In this document: one piece after another, positions 29,424 to 37,263 of the stretch
How the letters are laid out: each line of letters starts with the position of its first letter
Position numbering within the stretch: position 1 is the first letter of the stretch
Origin: an uncultured Bacillota bacterium
Lineage (GTDB): Bacteria; Bacillota; Clostridia; Lachnospirales; Lachnospiraceae
Reading direction: 5' to 3'
Assembly: GCA_949291945.1 (NCBI GenBank)
Contig: CASEXH010000027.1
Span: 1-57,527, forward strand
Length of the DNA: 57,527 nucleotides
Notes under the pieces: model-generated
What the model was told of the DNA's origin: nothing
Seen by the model: the letters and a program-made list of their open reading frames with translations, nothing else
Database searches by the model: none
Program-made: the position numbers and the translations under genes

Positions 29424-29952
29424 AAAATACGTTTTTGCAAAGCGAAAGGAAATGACGCAGGAAGAGGCGGACAGGCTCAGTCTTTCCATTTATGAAAAGG
29501 TGATCGGCCTTGCGGAGTTTCAGAAAGCTTCCTGCATATATGCTTATGTGGATTATAATAAAGAAGCATCCACCAGGGAGATCATCAAAAAAGCCTGGGA
29601 AAAAGGGAAACGGGTGGCTGTGCCAAAGGTAACCGGCCCCCATGAGATGAAATATTATTATCTGGAGGATTTCTCTCAGCTGAAGCCGGGATATTTCCAG
29701 ATTCCGGAACCGGAGAACTGTCTCGAGGCAGCTGAGGAAGATGCCTTTTTAATCGTTCCTGGGGTAGCCTTTGATGAAAAACGCCACCGGGCCGGATATG
29801 GACAGGGATTTTATGACCGGTATCTGGCCGGACACAGAAAACACAAGACGGCAGCTATTGCTTTTGAATTTCAGATCGTGGAGGAAGTGCCGGCGGAACC
29901 CACAGATATTTTCCCGGATAAGGTGATTACAGAGAAGAGGATTATTCTCTAA
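29401..29952 (+). CDS. 5-formyltetrahydrofolate cyclo-ligase
   Basis: A 183-residue enzyme converting 5-formyl-THF to 5,10-methenyl-THF with ATP. The family motif PGVAFDEKRHRAGYGQGFYD is present in the C-terminal half with an N-terminal KKEIRKYVFAKRKEM. The length is normal. Its stop is followed by a terminator at about 30,034. Confidence 0.9.
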   Translation: MASKKEIRKYVFAKRKEMTQEEADRLSLSIYEKVIGLAEFQKASCIYAYVDYNKEASTREIIKKAWEKGKRVAVPKVTGPHEMKYYYLEDFSQLKPGYFQIPEPENCLEAAEEDAFLIVPGVAFDEKRHRAGYGQGFYDRYLAGHRKHKTAAIAFEFQIVEEVPAEPTDIFPDKVITEKRIIL

Positions 29953-30033
29953 GAATGAGACAAAAGAAGGGATTCTCACTGTTGTTTTTAAAAGGAACAG
30001 TGCCGAAAGGCACTCCAGATTGCAGACAGACCA

Positions 30034-30068
30034 GGTGCTGGAGCTTTGCTCCAGCACCACTTTTCTTT
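30034..30068 (+). terminator. Rho-independent terminator
   Basis: An 11-bp perfect stem GGTGCTGGAGC/GCTCCAGCACC with a 3-nt loop, followed by ACTTTTCTTT. Confidence 0.9.
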
Positions 30069-30124
30069 AATATAGAATTATCTGCTCGATATTGTAATTT
30101 TAAAGATGAAGCTGTCTTTTCTAT

Positions 30125-30153
30125 TTGACAAATTTAGTTGAAAAAGTTAAATT
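30125..30153 (+). promoter_or_regulatory. Probable sigma-A promoter of miaB
   Basis: TTGACA at 30125-30130 and TAAATT at 30148-30153, spaced 17 bp, lie about 48 bp before the miaB start. This is a host-type promoter, unlike those inside the element. Confidence 0.55.
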
Positions 30154-30201
30154 GTTAATATATACTAATTAGATAATGCCCGGAAAGGACTTTGAAATAG
30201 A

Positions 30202-30408
30202 ATGGATAATCATGAGATGGTATTTAATACAGAAATAGATAAACTCATAGAGCGTATGGATCTGACCCAGGAGCCTCCTGTAAAGGAGCCGGAAAGACAG
30301 TATTGGTTTATGAAGAAAGCACGGCAGCTTGTTCAGGAAAAAGAGCAGGTACTAGGGCGTCCCCTGACAGCCTGTACAGTAACCTTCGGCTGTCCGAAGT
30401 ATGACTAA
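30202..30408 (+). pseudogene. miaB: miaB, 5' fragment interrupted by the element
   Basis: The first 64 codons match the N-terminus of MiaB, the radical-SAM enzyme that methylthiolates i6A37 in tRNAs reading UNN codons. They end in the conserved GRPLTACTVTFGC. After that Cys (codon 30391-30393) the expected QMN continuation is replaced by PKYD and a stop. The rest of miaB is not in the window, so the element has split the gene. The chimeric 68-residue product cannot be active. Confidence 0.8.
30385..30400. other. attL: junction of chromosome and element
   Basis: The MiaB reading frame keeps family sequence through TTCGGCTGT (30385-30393) and diverges immediately after. A serine recombinase begins 350 bp further on. 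The crossover is therefore placed within or just after this stretch. The right junction lies outside the window, so the core cannot be fixed. Confidence 0.65.
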
Positions 30409-30435
30409 AACGAGATATTGCAAACGAAAGTCTAT

Positions 30436-30480
30436 AAAAGCAAAGCCACTGTTAATTATAAACAGCGGCTTTGCTTTTAT
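30436..30480 (+). terminator. Terminator just inside the element
   Basis: AAAAGCAAAGCC pairs with GGCTTTGCTTTT around an inner CTGTT/AACAG. It would stop transcription from the miaB promoter at the element edge and also end the small minus-strand gene at 30477. Confidence 0.85.
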
Positions 30481-30635
30481 TTTGTATCCCGTTTTGGCTG
30501 CCCCTCTTCTATTTGAAGTGGTATTACAAATGGTGTTATATCAATATTGGCAAATTTAGCACGGTCCTTTTTGTTTATTTTTTCTATATAGCCTTTAAGA
30601 CGGTCAACATTACGGTATGTTGTTTCAGGTTTCAT
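30477..30635 (-). CDS. Small protein, 52 aa, between attL and the recombinase
   Basis: An open frame with AGAGAGGTG seven bases before its ATG and no overlap with other genes. The product (MKPETTYRNVDRLKGYIEKI at the N-terminus) is charged and soluble. Its place between attL and a large serine recombinase is where excision factors are sometimes found, but sequence gives no proof. Unknown family. Confidence 0.5.
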   Translation of the reverse strand: MKPETTYRNVDRLKGYIEKINKKDRAKFANIDITPFVIPLQIEEGQPKRDTK

Positions 30636-30743
30636 TAGTTCACCTCTCTTCCTTATATTGCTATAAGAAAAATGATAGAAAACCTCAATTTTAAACGATA
30701 AATGAATTGTTTTGCCACCATTTTTCTAATGGAGGGAAAAATA

Positions 30744-32786
30744 ATGACATTTAAAAAGGTTAAATTATGGAAAAAGGAAAAAGCGGCTATCTACATTCGA
30801 GTGTCAACAGCATACCAAGTAGATAAAGATTCGTTGCCATTACAAAGAAAAATGTGCCAATCTTATTGCGAAATGCACGGACTAGATTATGTCATATTCG
30901 AAGATGCGGGATTTACTGCAAAAACGGAAAAAAGACCTGCTTATCAAGAAATGATACAAAGATTTAGAAATGGTGAATTTTCTCATCTGATCGTCTATAA
31001 GCTGGACCGTATCTCAAGAAATCTGCTTGATTTCATGGGTATGTATGAAGAGCTTGAAAGCTTGTATGTAACATTTATTTCGCTAAATGAAAACTTTGAC
31101 ACTAACACTGCTATGGGAAAAGCTATGCTGGCGATTATGATTATATTTGCACAGATGGAGCGTGAAATTGACTCCGAACGTGTTCTATCAGTTATGATCG
31201 GACGTGCAGAAAATGATAGAGAAGAAGTCAATGATGGCCGTGGCTTATGGAACGGTGCACAGACCCCTTTCGGATTCAAATTTGATTATGATATAAAATA
31301 CCCGGTGCCAGATGAAAATGAACTACCAACACTGCACCTGATTTATGATATGTATGAAATTAAAAGATCGACATTGGTGGTTGCGAGATATCTTAATTCA
31401 CATAGCATACCGTCTAAGCGTGGCGGAAAATGGACTAGCAAGGTGGTAGGCGATATCATTAAAAACAGATTTAACATTGGTGAATACTCCTATAATAAAA
31501 GAGAATCTGGAAGAGGACCATATAAGCCTGAAGATGAATGGGTAATAAGACCCAACAATCATCCTGCTGTTATTGATTTGGATCAATTTGAGCGCTGTAA
31601 CAAAATTATTTCAAGGAATAAGCAGGCCAAGCCCAAAAAGAATATTAAATATGTCCATATATTTCAAGGCATAATGAAATGTCACGCTTGCGGTAGCGGA
31701 ACAAGTTGCTCTAAAGATAAGAGAAGAAAAAATGGCATATTTCCATCGGTATACGCATGCACGTTGCGCAGGACTGATCTCGATGCTGGCTGTCCTAATT
31801 CTTCCTATATTTCAGATTACATTATAGGCAGATTCGTATTTTCATTTGTTATGAATTATTATAAAGCCTATAAACAGTTCCGGGGTATTAGTAAAGCTGC
31901 AGATCCGCTTAAGGATTTATCAAATTGTTTATTACAAGGAACTGAGTTCCACGGCATATCTCTAAAAAATGAAACATTAAAACAAATCTTTAATGTTTTA
32001 ATGAAAAGTTCAAATATCAGAGATAAGGAGTACTACCCTCTTGCTTCAACTGATTCAGGAGTTGATCAGATTAATGTGGAAAGTATCAAAATGAAACAAA
32101 ATGAATTGCAGAAATGCGATCTGGCGATTCAAAGACTTACTGATCTGTATCTATTTAACGAAGGGTCGTTTTCTAAAGAAAATTTCTTGGAGAAAAAACA
32201 GGAATTGGAAAATAAAAAGAAATCAATTAAAGCTGAACTAAAAAATGCTGCAAAAGAACAGGGTGACATTTCAACTGCTCCTTCGATTGATAAAAAGCAG
32301 TTTTCAGCTTTATTCTTAAAAATAGGTATCTCAGATGATAGCTATGATATAAATTTCGTAGATATCTATCATAATGTTGATCATCAAATTATAAAAGATT
32401 TTGTTTCAGCTATAATAAAAACAATAGAATATGAAAATGCCAGAATATTCAGCATTGAATTTGTTAATGGTTTAAAATGTGATTTTAATCACAAATCCCA
32501 AACAGATATAAAATGTCCCGTTTGTGGATCCACAATTTGGCATACAGTCAGCTGTAGAAAAAGAACTTTGCCGATAAATGGTAAAATATATCAAAGGATA
32601 AAAATGGGTGATCCCAAAGACTATTATCATGATAAAGAAAATCAAGTCTGTGAAGATTGCGGTGTCAGCAAAGGCAGATGGCATCACTATGGCTGCAAAA
32701 AAGAAAAGTGCCCTATATGTGGTAAGCCCTTATACAAATGCGAACACTCAAAAAAAGTTGATCTCGATTCTATAAAAAAATCTTAA
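30744..32786 (+). CDS. Large serine recombinase with C-terminal zinc ribbons
   Basis: A 680-residue site-specific integrase. The N-terminal resolvase domain has catalytic Ser in YIRVST (about residue 21) and KLDRISRN. A recombinase domain and a zinc ribbon (CHACGSGTSC...C) follow. A coiled coil sits near residues 455-515. The last 100 residues add more Cys motifs (CPVCGSTIWHTVSC, CEDCG, CPICGKPLYKCEH), which is unusual for the family. ATG 30744 follows GGAGGG; an earlier ATG at 30702 has no ribosome site. It is oriented inward from attL and presumably integrated the element into miaB. Confidence 0.9.
   Translation: MTFKKVKLWKKEKAAIYIRVSTAYQVDKDSLPLQRKMCQSYCEMHGLDYVIFEDAGFTAKTEKRPAYQEMIQRFRNGEFSHLIVYKLDRISRNLLDFMGMYEELESLYVTFISLNENFDTNTAMGKAMLAIMIIFAQMEREIDSERVLSVMIGRAENDREEVNDGRGLWNGAQTPFGFKFDYDIKYPVPDENELPTLHLIYDMYEIKRSTLVVARYLNSHSIPSKRGGKWTSKVVGDIIKNRFNIGEYSYNKRESGRGPYKPEDEWVIRPNNHPAVIDLDQFERCNKIISRNKQAKPKKNIKYVHIFQGIMKCHACGSGTSCSKDKRRKNGIFPSVYACTLRRTDLDAGCPNSSYISDYIIGRFVFSFVMNYYKAYKQFRGISKAADPLKDLSNCLLQGTEFHGISLKNETLKQIFNVLMKSSNIRDKEYYPLASTDSGVDQINVESIKMKQNELQKCDLAIQRLTDLYLFNEGSFSKENFLEKKQELENKKKSIKAELKNAAKEQGDISTAPSIDKKQFSALFLKIGISDDSYDINFVDIYHNVDHQIIKDFVSAIIKTIEYENARIFSIEFVNGLKCDFNHKSQTDIKCPVCGSTIWHTVSCRKRTLPINGKIYQRIKMGDPKDYYHDKENQVCEDCGVSKGRWHHYGCKKEKCPICGKPLYKCEHSKKVDLDSIKKS
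31938..31950. promoter_or_regulatory. GGAACTNAGTTCC palindrome, copy 1 (13/13)
   Basis: A perfect 13-bp palindrome inside the recombinase gene. Same word as at five other places in the element. Confidence 0.5.
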
Positions 32787-32795
32787 TTTAACCAA

Positions 32796-32829
32796 AACGA
32801 AAGGGCTGCTTCTGCAGTCCTTTCGTTTA
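32796..32829. terminator. Bidirectional terminator between convergent genes
   Basis: AAACGAAAGGGCTGC pairs with GCAGTCCTTTCGTTT. A-rich on the left, T-rich on the right. It serves the recombinase and the DUF5688 gene. Confidence 0.85.
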
Positions 32830-32839
32830 TTACAGAAAA

Positions 32840-33745
32840 TCACAATTTTTTCAGTTCACCGTTCAAATATATATAAACGGAATCTGAAAGCTGATCTTCA
32901 GGCGCCACCTGTTCAACGTTCACAACCTGTACTATTTCCTTCGCCTCTTCAACAGGGAAAATACCATAAGGCATTGTTATCGCCTCATGGACTGATGATG
33001 GTAAAATTAGCTGTGGCGTTGTACCGAATGCCTTTTTAAGCACTTCCGGTACAGCAAGCATGCCGGCTCCAAAGTGCTTTCCTCTGTTGGTTAATACGCT
33101 CATGGGTGAGTCCTTTCCGGCTTCAAGGGTTAACTCTGCAGCTTCTTCAGGAATCATTTCTGCAGCTATCATATTATTCATGATCTCCTTCATCATGTCT
33201 TCTATGGAGCGATAATCATACACAGCTTCCATGTTTTCCCGCGCATCTTCCAGAACAGTTTCAAAGCTAATGCCCCATGCATTAAGCATGGTGTGCGTAA
33301 CGTTCACTGTCATGATTTCTTCTGTTTCCGGATAAGAGTCCAGTTCAACATAACATACGGCAGCGAGGTCATCGGTTATCATCTTATAGGGATACTCTAC
33401 GTTCATTTCTGAACTATAGAGCCGGATATAAATCCTAGACTTTAGAAAACTGTAATTTGACAGATTATCCTTCAAGCACTGCAAGCCAGATATCTGCTCT
33501 TTGTGATCATAGATTATTTCAGCCACTTTTCCCGCTGCTTCTTCAGCTGAAAAATACGGGAAAAATTCATTTACAGTTACATTGATGCCTGCTATTTCTT
33601 CAGGACGTATAACAGATACTTGGTTGCAAATGGTTCTACCTTTGCGTACTTCGATAACATTCACCTCAGCATTTTTGTACCCTTCAGGTAAATAATCCTT
33701 TACCTTTGCCGCAACTTCCTCTGCGTATATCTTGATTTCCTTCAT
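32840..33745 (-). CDS. DUF5688 family protein
   Basis: A 301-residue soluble protein matching DUF5688, a family frequent on Lachnospiraceae mobile elements: an N-terminal region with VNVIEVRKGRTICNQVSVIR, a middle VTHTMLNAWGISFETV, and a C-terminal SPMSVLTNRGKHFGAGMLAV before ILPSSVHEAI. AGGAGGAAGC precedes the start. A 13-bp palindrome lies 27 bp upstream. Function unknown. Confidence 0.75.
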   Translation of the reverse strand: MKEIKIYAEEVAAKVKDYLPEGYKNAEVNVIEVRKGRTICNQVSVIRPEEIAGINVTVNEFFPYFSAEEAAGKVAEIIYDHKEQISGLQCLKDNLSNYSFLKSRIYIRLYSSEMNVEYPYKMITDDLAAVCYVELDSYPETEEIMTVNVTHTMLNAWGISFETVLEDARENMEAVYDYRSIEDMMKEIMNNMIAAEMIPEEAAELTLEAGKDSPMSVLTNRGKHFGAGMLAVPEVLKKAFGTTPQLILPSSVHEAITMPYGIFPVEEAKEIVQVVNVEQVAPEDQLSDSVYIYLNGELKKL

Positions 33746-33771
33746 TTTGCTTCCTCCTTTTTTTTGCTGGA

Positions 33772-33784
33772 GGAACTGAGTTCC
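33772..33784. promoter_or_regulatory. GGAACTNAGTTCC palindrome, copy 2 (13/13, extended to 19 bp)
   Basis: The 13-mer is perfect and extends to GGAGGAACT/AGTTCCTCC at 33769-33787. It lies between the divergent DUF5688 and nfeD genes, an ideal operator position. Confidence 0.6.
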
Positions 33785-33877
33785 TCCAATTATTTGATTC
33801 GAAATAAATATGAAAAGACAATTTATAACAAATATTCCATTTTTAAATTAGGCATTTAAAGGAGGAGGTGGTTTGAA

Positions 33878-34321
33878 TTGATTGAACTTATATTTTGGGC
33901 TGTATTATTTGTAGTAATGGTGCTTCTAGAGCTGCTGACGCTAGGTCTTATTTCTATATGGTTCGCCGTAGGCGCCTTAGCTGCAATGATTGCTCAATTT
34001 TTCGGGGCACCATTTGTAATACAGACAGTAATATTCCTTGTTGTATCTGTTGCCCTTCTGTACTTATTGGCCCCTTGGGCAAGACGTTATTTTAATAAAG
34101 ACAGAATGAAAACAAATGCCCAGTCTTTAATTGGTAAACAGGCAATCATTACTGAACCAATCAACAATTTACAGTCCAGAGGGCGAGTGATCGTAGATGG
34201 TATGGAATGGTCGGCCAGATACAGCGGGGATTCCGGATGTGCGCCTGAAGGGACTGTGGTTAGGATTAAAGATATCCAAGGCGTAAAACTGATTGTAGAA
34301 GACGTTCAAGAAAAGAAGTAA
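33878..34321 (+). CDS. NfeD-family membrane protein
   Basis: A 147-residue protein with three hydrophobic segments in the first 75 residues and a C-terminal OB-fold NfeD domain (LIGKQAIITEPINNLQSRG, then VDGMEWSARY). The TTG start at 33878 is backed by GGAGGAGGTGG. NfeD proteins pair with SPFH proteins, and the next gene, 11 bp away, is exactly that. The pair is normally chromosomal; here it is cargo. Confidence 0.85.
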   Translation: MIELIFWAVLFVVMVLLELLTLGLISIWFAVGALAAMIAQFFGAPFVIQTVIFLVVSVALLYLLAPWARRYFNKDRMKTNAQSLIGKQAIITEPINNLQSRGRVIVDGMEWSARYSGDSGCAPEGTVVRIKDIQGVKLIVEDVQEKK

Positions 34322-34332
34322 AAGGAGAAAAA

Positions 34333-35265
34333 ATGTATTTCGCAATATTTTTTATAATAGCTATTTTAATTGTGTTAATTCTGGTTTCCTGTGTGAAGAT
34401 TGTCCCGCAGGCTAATGCATTTGTAGTCGAGCGTTTAGGTGCTTACCAAGCTACCTGGCAGGTTGGTCTGCATTTCAAAATGCCCTTCTTAGACCGTGTT
34501 GCGAAGAAAGTCCCACTCAAAGAACAGGTCGTTGATTTTGCTCCACAACCTGTAATTACGCAAGACAATGTAACAATGCTGATCGATACGGTTGTATTCT
34601 TCCAGATCACAGACCCTAAATTATACGCTTATGGCGTAGAAAAGCCAATCATGGCTATTGAAAACCTTACTGCTACTACCCTGAGAAATATCATTGGTGA
34701 CTTGGAATTGGATGAAACACTCACTTCGAGAGAAACAATAAATACGAAAATGCGTGCGTCCCTGGATTCAGCCACTGATCCTTGGGGAATAAAAGTAACT
34801 CGCGTTGAATTAAAGAACATTACCCCGCCGCAGGCAATACAGGAAGCAATGGAGAAACAGATGAAAGCTGAACGTGAACGCCGCGAGGCTATCCTGCGTG
34901 CCGAAGGTGAAAAGAAATCTACGGTCCTTGTCGCTGAAGGCAAGAAAGAATCCGCTATCTTGGAAGCAGAGGCTGAAAAGCAGGCGGCAATACTTCGTGC
35001 CGAAGCGCGCCGCGAAGCTATGATCAAGGAAGCTGAAGGACAGGCTGAAGCGATCAAACAAGTACAGCAGGCTAATGCTGATGGACTTAGATTCCTCAAG
35101 GAAGCTGCCCCAGACAATGCCGTACTCCAGCTCAAGAGTTTGGAGGCATTTGCTAAAGCGTCCGACGGCAAGGCAACGAAAATCATAATACCGTCTGAGA
35201 TCCAGAGTATCGCTGGATTAGTGAAATCAATGGCTGAAGTTGCAGAAACTGATACAAAAGCATAA
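34333..35265 (+). CDS. SPFH/Band 7 (stomatin-like) protein
   Basis: A 310-residue protein. One N-terminal membrane helix is followed by the Band 7 domain (KIVPQANAFVVERLGAYQAT, then FAPQPVITQDNVTM) and an Ala/Glu-rich coiled coil (residues about 175-250) for oligomer formation. It resembles QmcA/stomatin types and should form membrane microdomain assemblies with the NfeD protein. The two genes overlap in regulation, having no separate promoter. Strong antisense open frames here are a by-product of the Ala/Glu repeat. Confidence 0.9.
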   Translation: MYFAIFFIIAILIVLILVSCVKIVPQANAFVVERLGAYQATWQVGLHFKMPFLDRVAKKVPLKEQVVDFAPQPVITQDNVTMLIDTVVFFQITDPKLYAYGVEKPIMAIENLTATTLRNIIGDLELDETLTSRETINTKMRASLDSATDPWGIKVTRVELKNITPPQAIQEAMEKQMKAERERREAILRAEGEKKSTVLVAEGKKESAILEAEAEKQAAILRAEARREAMIKEAEGQAEAIKQVQQANADGLRFLKEAAPDNAVLQLKSLEAFAKASDGKATKIIIPSEIQSIAGLVKSMAEVAETDTKA

Positions 35266-35267
35266 TC

Positions 35268-35304
35268 TCTGCGAAAATATATCATATTTTTTATGTGCTA
35301 ACAT
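35268..35304 (+). promoter_or_regulatory. Element-type promoter E (tRNA array)
   Basis: TCTGCGAAAA box at 35268-35277, 21 nt, then TAACAT at 35299-35304. Same layout as seven other promoters in the element. Transcription would enter the tRNA array. Confidence 0.65.
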
Positions 35305-35567
35305 AATAACATCAAGAAATCGGTGCGGGACTGATAGGATTGGCTTTGCTATCGAGTTGGCGCTATACACCCCCCGCTCAAGAGATGTCCGTTAAGCATT
35401 TCATAATACAGCAGTCCGTCTGGATGGTAGTCTGTTTCGCAATACGCTGTTAAACCTCCAGATTCGCTGAAAACCTATCAATAGGGCTGCGCCCAGTATA
35501 ACCCGGTAAAATTGCGAACGGGCGCACAGGCCTGATCAACCTGCCGGTGTATAGGTTAACCGGACTT
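35305..35567 (+). other. Structured leader of the tRNA array
   Basis: No gene. Relatively GC-rich compared with its surroundings, with several hairpins: GATAG/CTATC at about 35,332-35,353 enclosed by GCGGG/CCCGC, TCTGGA/TCCAGA at about 35,419-35,463, and GGGCTGCGCCC at about 35,484. These may be degraded tRNA genes or a structured leader. None folds as a normal tRNA. Confidence 0.4.
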
Positions 35568-35640
35568 TGCGGGTATAGCACAATTGGAAGTGCGATTGAC
35601 TTTTAATCAATAGATTTGGTTCGATACCCACAATCCGTAG
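35568..35640 (+). tRNA. tRNA-Lys(TTT), irregular T stem
   Basis: 73 nt. Acceptor TGCGGGT/ATCCGTA with two G-U pairs, D stem GCAC/GTGC, anticodon stem ATTGA/TCAAT with loop CTTTTAA. The T arm (TTTGG TTCGATA CCCAC) has two mismatches. Either decaying or adapted to the element. Confidence 0.65.
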
Positions 35641-35643
35641 TAA

Positions 35644-35725
35644 GCCGATGTGGTGGAATTGGAAGACACGCTAGACTTAGGATCTAGTGTTGAAAGACAT
35701 GCAGGTTCGACTCCTGTCATCGGCA
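35644..35725 (+). tRNA. tRNA-Leu(TAG)
   Basis: 82 nt. Acceptor GCCGATG/CATCGGC, anticodon loop CTTAGGA, long variable arm and T arm GCAGG TTCGACT CCTGT. Well formed. It starts only three bases after tRNA-Lys. Confidence 0.9.
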
Positions 35726-35989
35726 CTGCGTGTTTTACGAATATATATCGCACGACACGCTGAGTAAATTCCCATTATTTCATTCCTTTCAATTATAAAA
35801 ACTTTAATTGTGCTTTGCGGCTGCTACAAGCCTGAATGTATGTAACTGAACACAAGCTGGTTTATAATGGCAAAAAACGGAATGCCAGGAAGTTCCAGCA
35901 ATCCCTAGAAATAATTATGTTATCTTTGCAAAAATAATTCATATTTTTATTGCGATACCATAATTTCAAAATTTGATAGATGCTTCTGT

Positions 35990-36061
35990 TGGGCTGTCGC
36001 CAAGAGGTAAGGCACGGGACTTTGACTCCCGAACTCGTGGGTTCGAATCCCCCCAGCCCAG
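35990..36061 (+). tRNA. tRNA-Gln(TTG)
   Basis: 72 nt. Acceptor TGGGCTG/CAGCCCA, anticodon CGGGA CTTTGAC TCCCG, T arm GTGGG TTCGAAT CCCCC. The preceding 264 bases hold no gene. Confidence 0.9.
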
Positions 36062-36090
36062 TTCGGTCTTCTGCTGTATCAGAGACCTCC

Positions 36091-36143
36091 TCCACCTACG
36101 GCTGTGGCTGTGATTAAAGGGGATTCAAATTCCCCGGGTGGGT
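36091..36143 (+). ncRNA. tRNA-like minihelix lacking D and anticodon arms
   Basis: Acceptor-like stem TCCACCT (36091-36097) with GGGTGGG (36136-36142) stacks on a perfect T arm GGGGA TTCAAAT TCCCC (36119-36135). Only 21 nt lie where the D and anticodon arms should be. It is either a deleted tRNA gene or a tRNA mimic. Confidence 0.45.
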
Positions 36144-36164
36144 TTTGTCTTTAGAGACATTGAT

Positions 36165-36235
36165 TGCTTCTTAGTATAGTGGCATGCCACTGCCCTTCAA
36201 CGGTAGTAACGCAGGTTCGGTTCCTGCAGAAGTAT
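36165..36235 (+). tRNA. tRNA-Glu(TTC)
   Basis: 71 nt. Acceptor TGCTTCT/AGAAGTA, anticodon CTGCC CTTCAAC GGTAG, T arm GCAGG TTCGGTT CCTGC. No encoded CCA. Confidence 0.85.
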
Positions 36236-36312
36236 TTTATACGTCCTCAAATTATCTGAATAGTGTGATACATACAAATGTAAACAATTAGCTAAGAATC
36301 ACATCATCATTA

Positions 36313-36385
36313 ACTTCCATGGCGGAATGGCATACGCGGCAGATTCAAAATCTGTTCTTTCTGGGTTCGAATCCCAGTGGGAGTA
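36313..36385 (+). tRNA. tRNA with anticodon CAA (Leu) but short variable loop
   Basis: 73 nt. Acceptor ACTTCCA/TGGGAGT, leucine-like D arm (TGGCGGAATGG), anticodon GCAGA TTCAAAA TCTGT, T arm CTGGG TTCGAAT CCCAG. The variable region is only five bases (TCTTT), whereas bacterial tRNA-Leu has a long arm. A36-A37 would make it a MiaA/MiaB-type substrate. Confidence 0.75.
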
Positions 36386-36489
36386 TTGCAGAGTTAGGCT
36401 GCGGATTAATAACTCTGCGAAGATATCAGATAGCATATGAATGAAATAAAAGTTTTAACTTCCTTTTTTTGATTCATCCGCAGCCGCAT

Positions 36490-36563
36490 GGACCTTTAGC
36501 TCAGTTGGTTAGAGCAACCGGCTCATAACCGGTCGGCCCGGGGTTCAAGTCCCTGAAGGTCCA
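36490..36563 (+). tRNA. tRNA(CAT), elongator Met or Ile2
   Basis: 74 nt, well formed. Acceptor GGACCTT/AAGGTCC, D arm AGCTCAGTTGGTTAGAGC, anticodon CCGG CTCATAA CCGG, T arm CGGGG TTCAAGT CCCTG. The two CAT types cannot be separated safely from sequence; if C34 is lysidinylated it reads AUA. Confidence 0.88.
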
Positions 36564-37133
36564 TTGCTATTCCAGATCATACTGGGTATAGCGCATAATA
36601 TCTAAATATGCTCGTATCGGGAAATAAGTACAGGGGCCATGACCTGGAAAGTGAAGACCGCACCTCATCCTGAGAACCGGAGCATGCCCGGACACGAGTG
36701 CTCGAATGTAAGTCTGTTAATTAAAATTAGTTAAGGCTACATTCATCTGCAGGTCATACTGATCTGCTACTGGCTTAAGACGGCCACGTTGAAGTAAGAC
36801 AAGGGGGTACGGTCCGATGAAGAAGTAAATTGATTTTAAAAGTGCCTATATGGCGCAAAATTACAAAATGATCATAGAAATATGTATGCAACCCGAGAGA
36901 AATGCAATGTTGCTCGCTGGCCGTCCCGTAAGCGGTTTTATTCAACTCAGTTCCACAATATGTTCCTTTAGATGCAAATGTCAGATAAGACATTAAAATC
37001 CGTTATCACATCGAAAATGTGACCGATCTGGCATATATCACGAGAAGGATTACTATATCTGTATGCCAAATCAATATTGAAACTCGGTACGTGGCTGTAC
37101 AGAGTGTCTGAATAGACGATATTGATTAGCCGA
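36564..37133 (+). other. Gene-free, hairpin-rich part of the tRNA array
   Basis: No protein gene and no standard tRNA. Hairpins include CAGG/CCTG near 36,633, CCGG-AGCATGC-CCGG near 36,675, TGGCATA/TATGCCA (37029-37035 with 37062-37068) and AATCAATAT/ATATTGATT (37069-37077 with 37119-37127). Copy 3 of the 13-bp palindrome lies at 36,952. This could be decayed tRNA genes or a structured RNA. Confidence 0.4.
36952..36964. promoter_or_regulatory. GGAACTNAGTTCC palindrome, copy 3 (11/13)
   Basis: TCAACTCAGTTCC; the first two bases differ from the consensus. Confidence 0.35.
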
Positions 37134-37211
37134 GGGACATATGCTGCAAGTAGCTGTATTCCCCACTCCTGCTACTTGTATATAACAGGGTTCAATTCCC
37201 TGTATGTCCCC
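37134..37211 (+). ncRNA. tRNA-like RNA with a single long central hairpin
   Basis: Acceptor GGACATA (37135-37141)/TATGTCC (37203-37209), with a possible extra G-C pair outside. T arm CAGGG TTCAATT CCCTG is perfect. The middle does not give D and anticodon arms but one 8-bp stem CAAGTAGC/GCTACTTG with a 16-nt loop. No anticodon can be assigned. Confidence 0.5.
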
Positions 37212-37263
37212 TCCCGTGAAATGCAATTACGGGAAAATATTTTTCATTATCACTCTTTTGGTT

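Noticed and set aside
34629..35285. Long Ser/Ala-rich antisense frame over the SPFH gene
   Set aside because: It is a by-product of the Ala/Glu-rich coiled coil on the other strand; no ribosome site.
35349..35474. Minus-strand frame of about 41 codons with protein-like composition before the tRNA array
   Set aside because: It has no start codon or ribosome site and lies in a structured leader; at best a remnant.
35884..35892. GGAAGTTCC as another copy of the palindrome
   Set aside because: It lacks the central CTNAG part and is a shorter, different word.
35862..36095. Minus-strand frame over the tRNA-Gln region
   Set aside because: It overlaps a well-formed tRNA gene and has no ribosome site.
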